Part shown: positions 63,263 through 64,000 of the stretch, piece by piece | Position numbering within the stretch: position 1 is the first letter of the stretch | Layout of the letters: each line of letters opens with the position of its first letter | DNA from: Bacillus sp. CH140a_4T | GTDB lineage: Bacteria > Bacillota > Bacilli > Bacillales > Bacillaceae_G | Length of the DNA stretch: 64,000 nucleotides | Direction of reading: 5' to 3' | NCBI RefSeq assembly: GCF_008923725.1 | Contig: NZ_WBPF01000021.1 | Location: forward strand, 807,016 to 871,015 | Position numbers and translations under genes: made by a program | The notes under the pieces: generated by a model | Seen by the model: the letters and a program-made list of their open reading frames with translations, nothing else | What the model was told of the DNA's origin: nothing | The model's database searches: none

Positions 63263-63284
63263 ATAAAAAATCATCTAACAATCA

Positions 63285-63327
63285 AAATGCGTATGGGTTT
63301 TCATATAACAAACCATACGCATTTTTT
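63285..63327 (+). terminator. terminator, probably of the decayed flagellin
   Basis: AAAATGCGTATGG(G)TTT/AAACCATACGCATTTTTT hairpin, intact although the gene before it is not. Confidence 0.8.
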
Positions 63328-63516
63328 AACCAAATTCCCCCTTACTTTTCTTTTCACTTACCTATTCATTTTAACTATCTCATTAATGTTTATCCGATTA
63401 ACATGTTCCTATATCCCTTTTCTTTACGGCTCTCTGATGCCAATTTTAGCTTTTAACATACCTTATTTTTATTATATTTTTATCCTCTTCTGTCTAAAAT
63501 CTCTCCAAAGAAATTC
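63328..63516. other. Spacer without a supported gene
   Basis: About 190 bp of T-rich sequence. It can be read as hydrophobic peptide on the forward strand but has no ribosome site or start of its own. Confidence 0.5.
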
Positions 63517-63563
63517 AAAAAGCATCAGGTATTTTCTTTTCAGAAATGTCCTGATGCTTTTTT
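63517..63563 (-). terminator. terminator of the repeat protein gene
   Basis: AAAAAGCATCAGG/CCTGATGCTTTTTT stem with a 20-base loop, 30 bp beyond the stop codon of the reverse-strand gene. Confidence 0.8.
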
Positions 63564-63592
63564 ATAAATAATTATAAAAATTATTTATTCAT

Positions 63593-64000
63593 TTACTCCG
63601 CAATATAATCTTTTGCTGTGCGTGCACTTTCTAGCTTATTATTCTTTGTGACAGTAACATAAATTTTTCCTGCCTGTTCCCCTAGTTGTTTGATTTTTAC
63701 ATTTACTGCTGTCTTTTTATCTCCTACAGTTCCTGCGCCTAGTTTTTCCCCTTCTGTTAATGCGTCATAAACATTTACAACATCACCTGTAGCTAACCCT
63801 GTTACCCTCACAATATCATCTTCACCATCATTGTTTAGCACAACAATATTGTTTGCTTTTAGAGCTTCTGATACTTCTGTTGTGTATTTTACTGCCGTTC
63901 TACTACTTTCATCTTTGTTTGGTTTTGTTACAGTTACATACACTGTTCCACCTGTTGACTCTAATAAGTCTTTCACTTTAATGGTTGCTTCTTTTCCACC
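63593..64000 (-). CDS. C-terminal part of a repeat-containing protein (5' end beyond window)
   Basis: The reverse frame is open to the window edge, 135 codons visible, stop TAA at 63593-63595... region with no start needed. Two related blocks occur: VYVTVTKPNKDESSRTAVKY and IYVTVTKNNKLESARTAKDY, separated by a domain with VVNVYDALTEGEKLGAGTVG, so it is built of tandem beta-rich repeats of about 90 residues. Such repeats are typical of long surface or secreted proteins of Bacillus. The N-terminal part that would show a signal or enzyme domain is outside the window. Confidence 0.75.
   Translation of the reverse strand, partial: GGKEATIKVKDLLESTGGTVYVTVTKPNKDESSRTAVKYTTEVSEALKANNIVVLNNDGEDDIVRVTGLATGDVVNVYDALTEGEKLGAGTVGDKKTAVNVKIKQLGEQAGKIYVTVTKNNKLESARTAKDYIAE

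Noticed and set aside
62954-63571. 205-codon open frame on the forward strand
   Set aside because: It starts inside the flagellin relic, crosses the terminator hairpin at 63285-63327, and has no ribosome site; the first half is the relic's C-terminal part and the rest is T-rich spacer.
1-64000. CRISPR arrays, tRNA or rRNA genes, transposases, integrases, phage genes
   Set aside because: Looked for regularly spaced repeats, cloverleaf-like sequences and mobile-element proteins; none supported.

Overview
The window looks like chromosomal DNA of a Bacillus cereus group bacterium (B. cereus, B. thuringiensis or a relative). The basis is inference from gene content, not a database match: AT-rich DNA, strong AGGAGG-type ribosome binding sites, an sspH spore protein gene, an FbpA-type small iron-response protein, a divergently regulated dsdA, and a reversed flagellar export block (fliM to flhA, flhF) next to a flagellin gene. 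I see no tRNA, rRNA, CRISPR array, transposase or phage module. Most of the window is ordinary core and accessory chromosome in short operons separated by clear hairpin terminators.

Layout. 1-7.7 kb: end of an unknown protein, a DUF445 membrane protein, D-serine dehydratase with a divergent XRE-cupin regulator, then a redox block (Lgt-like membrane protein, TlpA/ResA-type thiol oxidoreductase, CcdA) and an adjoining BlaI-BlaR1-like pair. The two promoters of these operons carry nearly the same palindrome. 8-16.8 kb: peptidase E-like protein, MATE exporter, DUF2087 regulator, a tiny lipoprotein, a PH-like membrane protein lacking a start, a nucleotide-hydrolase-fold protein, fumC, nhaC and a methyltransferase. 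16.9-24.6 kb: a zinc-response locus (ycgQ/ycgR-like permease pair and a CobW/YciC GTPase with two Zur-like boxes), a DMT exporter with GntR regulator, a Fur-boxed fbpA, czcD and a BNR-repeat protein. 24.7-35.8 kb: an ECF sigma/anti-sigma pair, asparagine synthetase, PP2C-like phosphatase, a MarR operon and several small enzymes.

35.8-51.3 kb: a secreted CYTH-like protein, a beta-CASP metallo-hydrolase translationally coupled to a binding-protein ABC importer with a divergent LysR gene, an MFS exporter with a divergent TPR regulator and twin operators, sspH, a TrmB-AzlC-AzlD operon, and an FMN monooxygenase behind a perfect Fur box. 51.4-61.4 kb: one long reverse-strand flagellar operon running from a lytic transglycosylase through a short SpoA protein, fliM, fliN, fliO-like, fliP, fliQ, fliR, flhB, flhA, flhF to a flgG-family rod gene. 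It ends there, without the flhG, che and sigD genes that follow flhF in B. subtilis. 61.5-64 kb: flagellin behind a near-consensus sigma-A promoter, then about 750 bp that still reads as a decayed second flagellin, then the C-terminal end of a repeat-bearing protein entering from beyond the window.

The most notable observations are the previously unmarked flagellin relic (62519-63262), the shared operator linking a BlaI-type repressor to a ccdA thiol-redox operon, a Fur-controlled FMN monooxygenase, a stand-alone NDT/TIR-like protein, and three small genes whose canonical start has apparently been lost.
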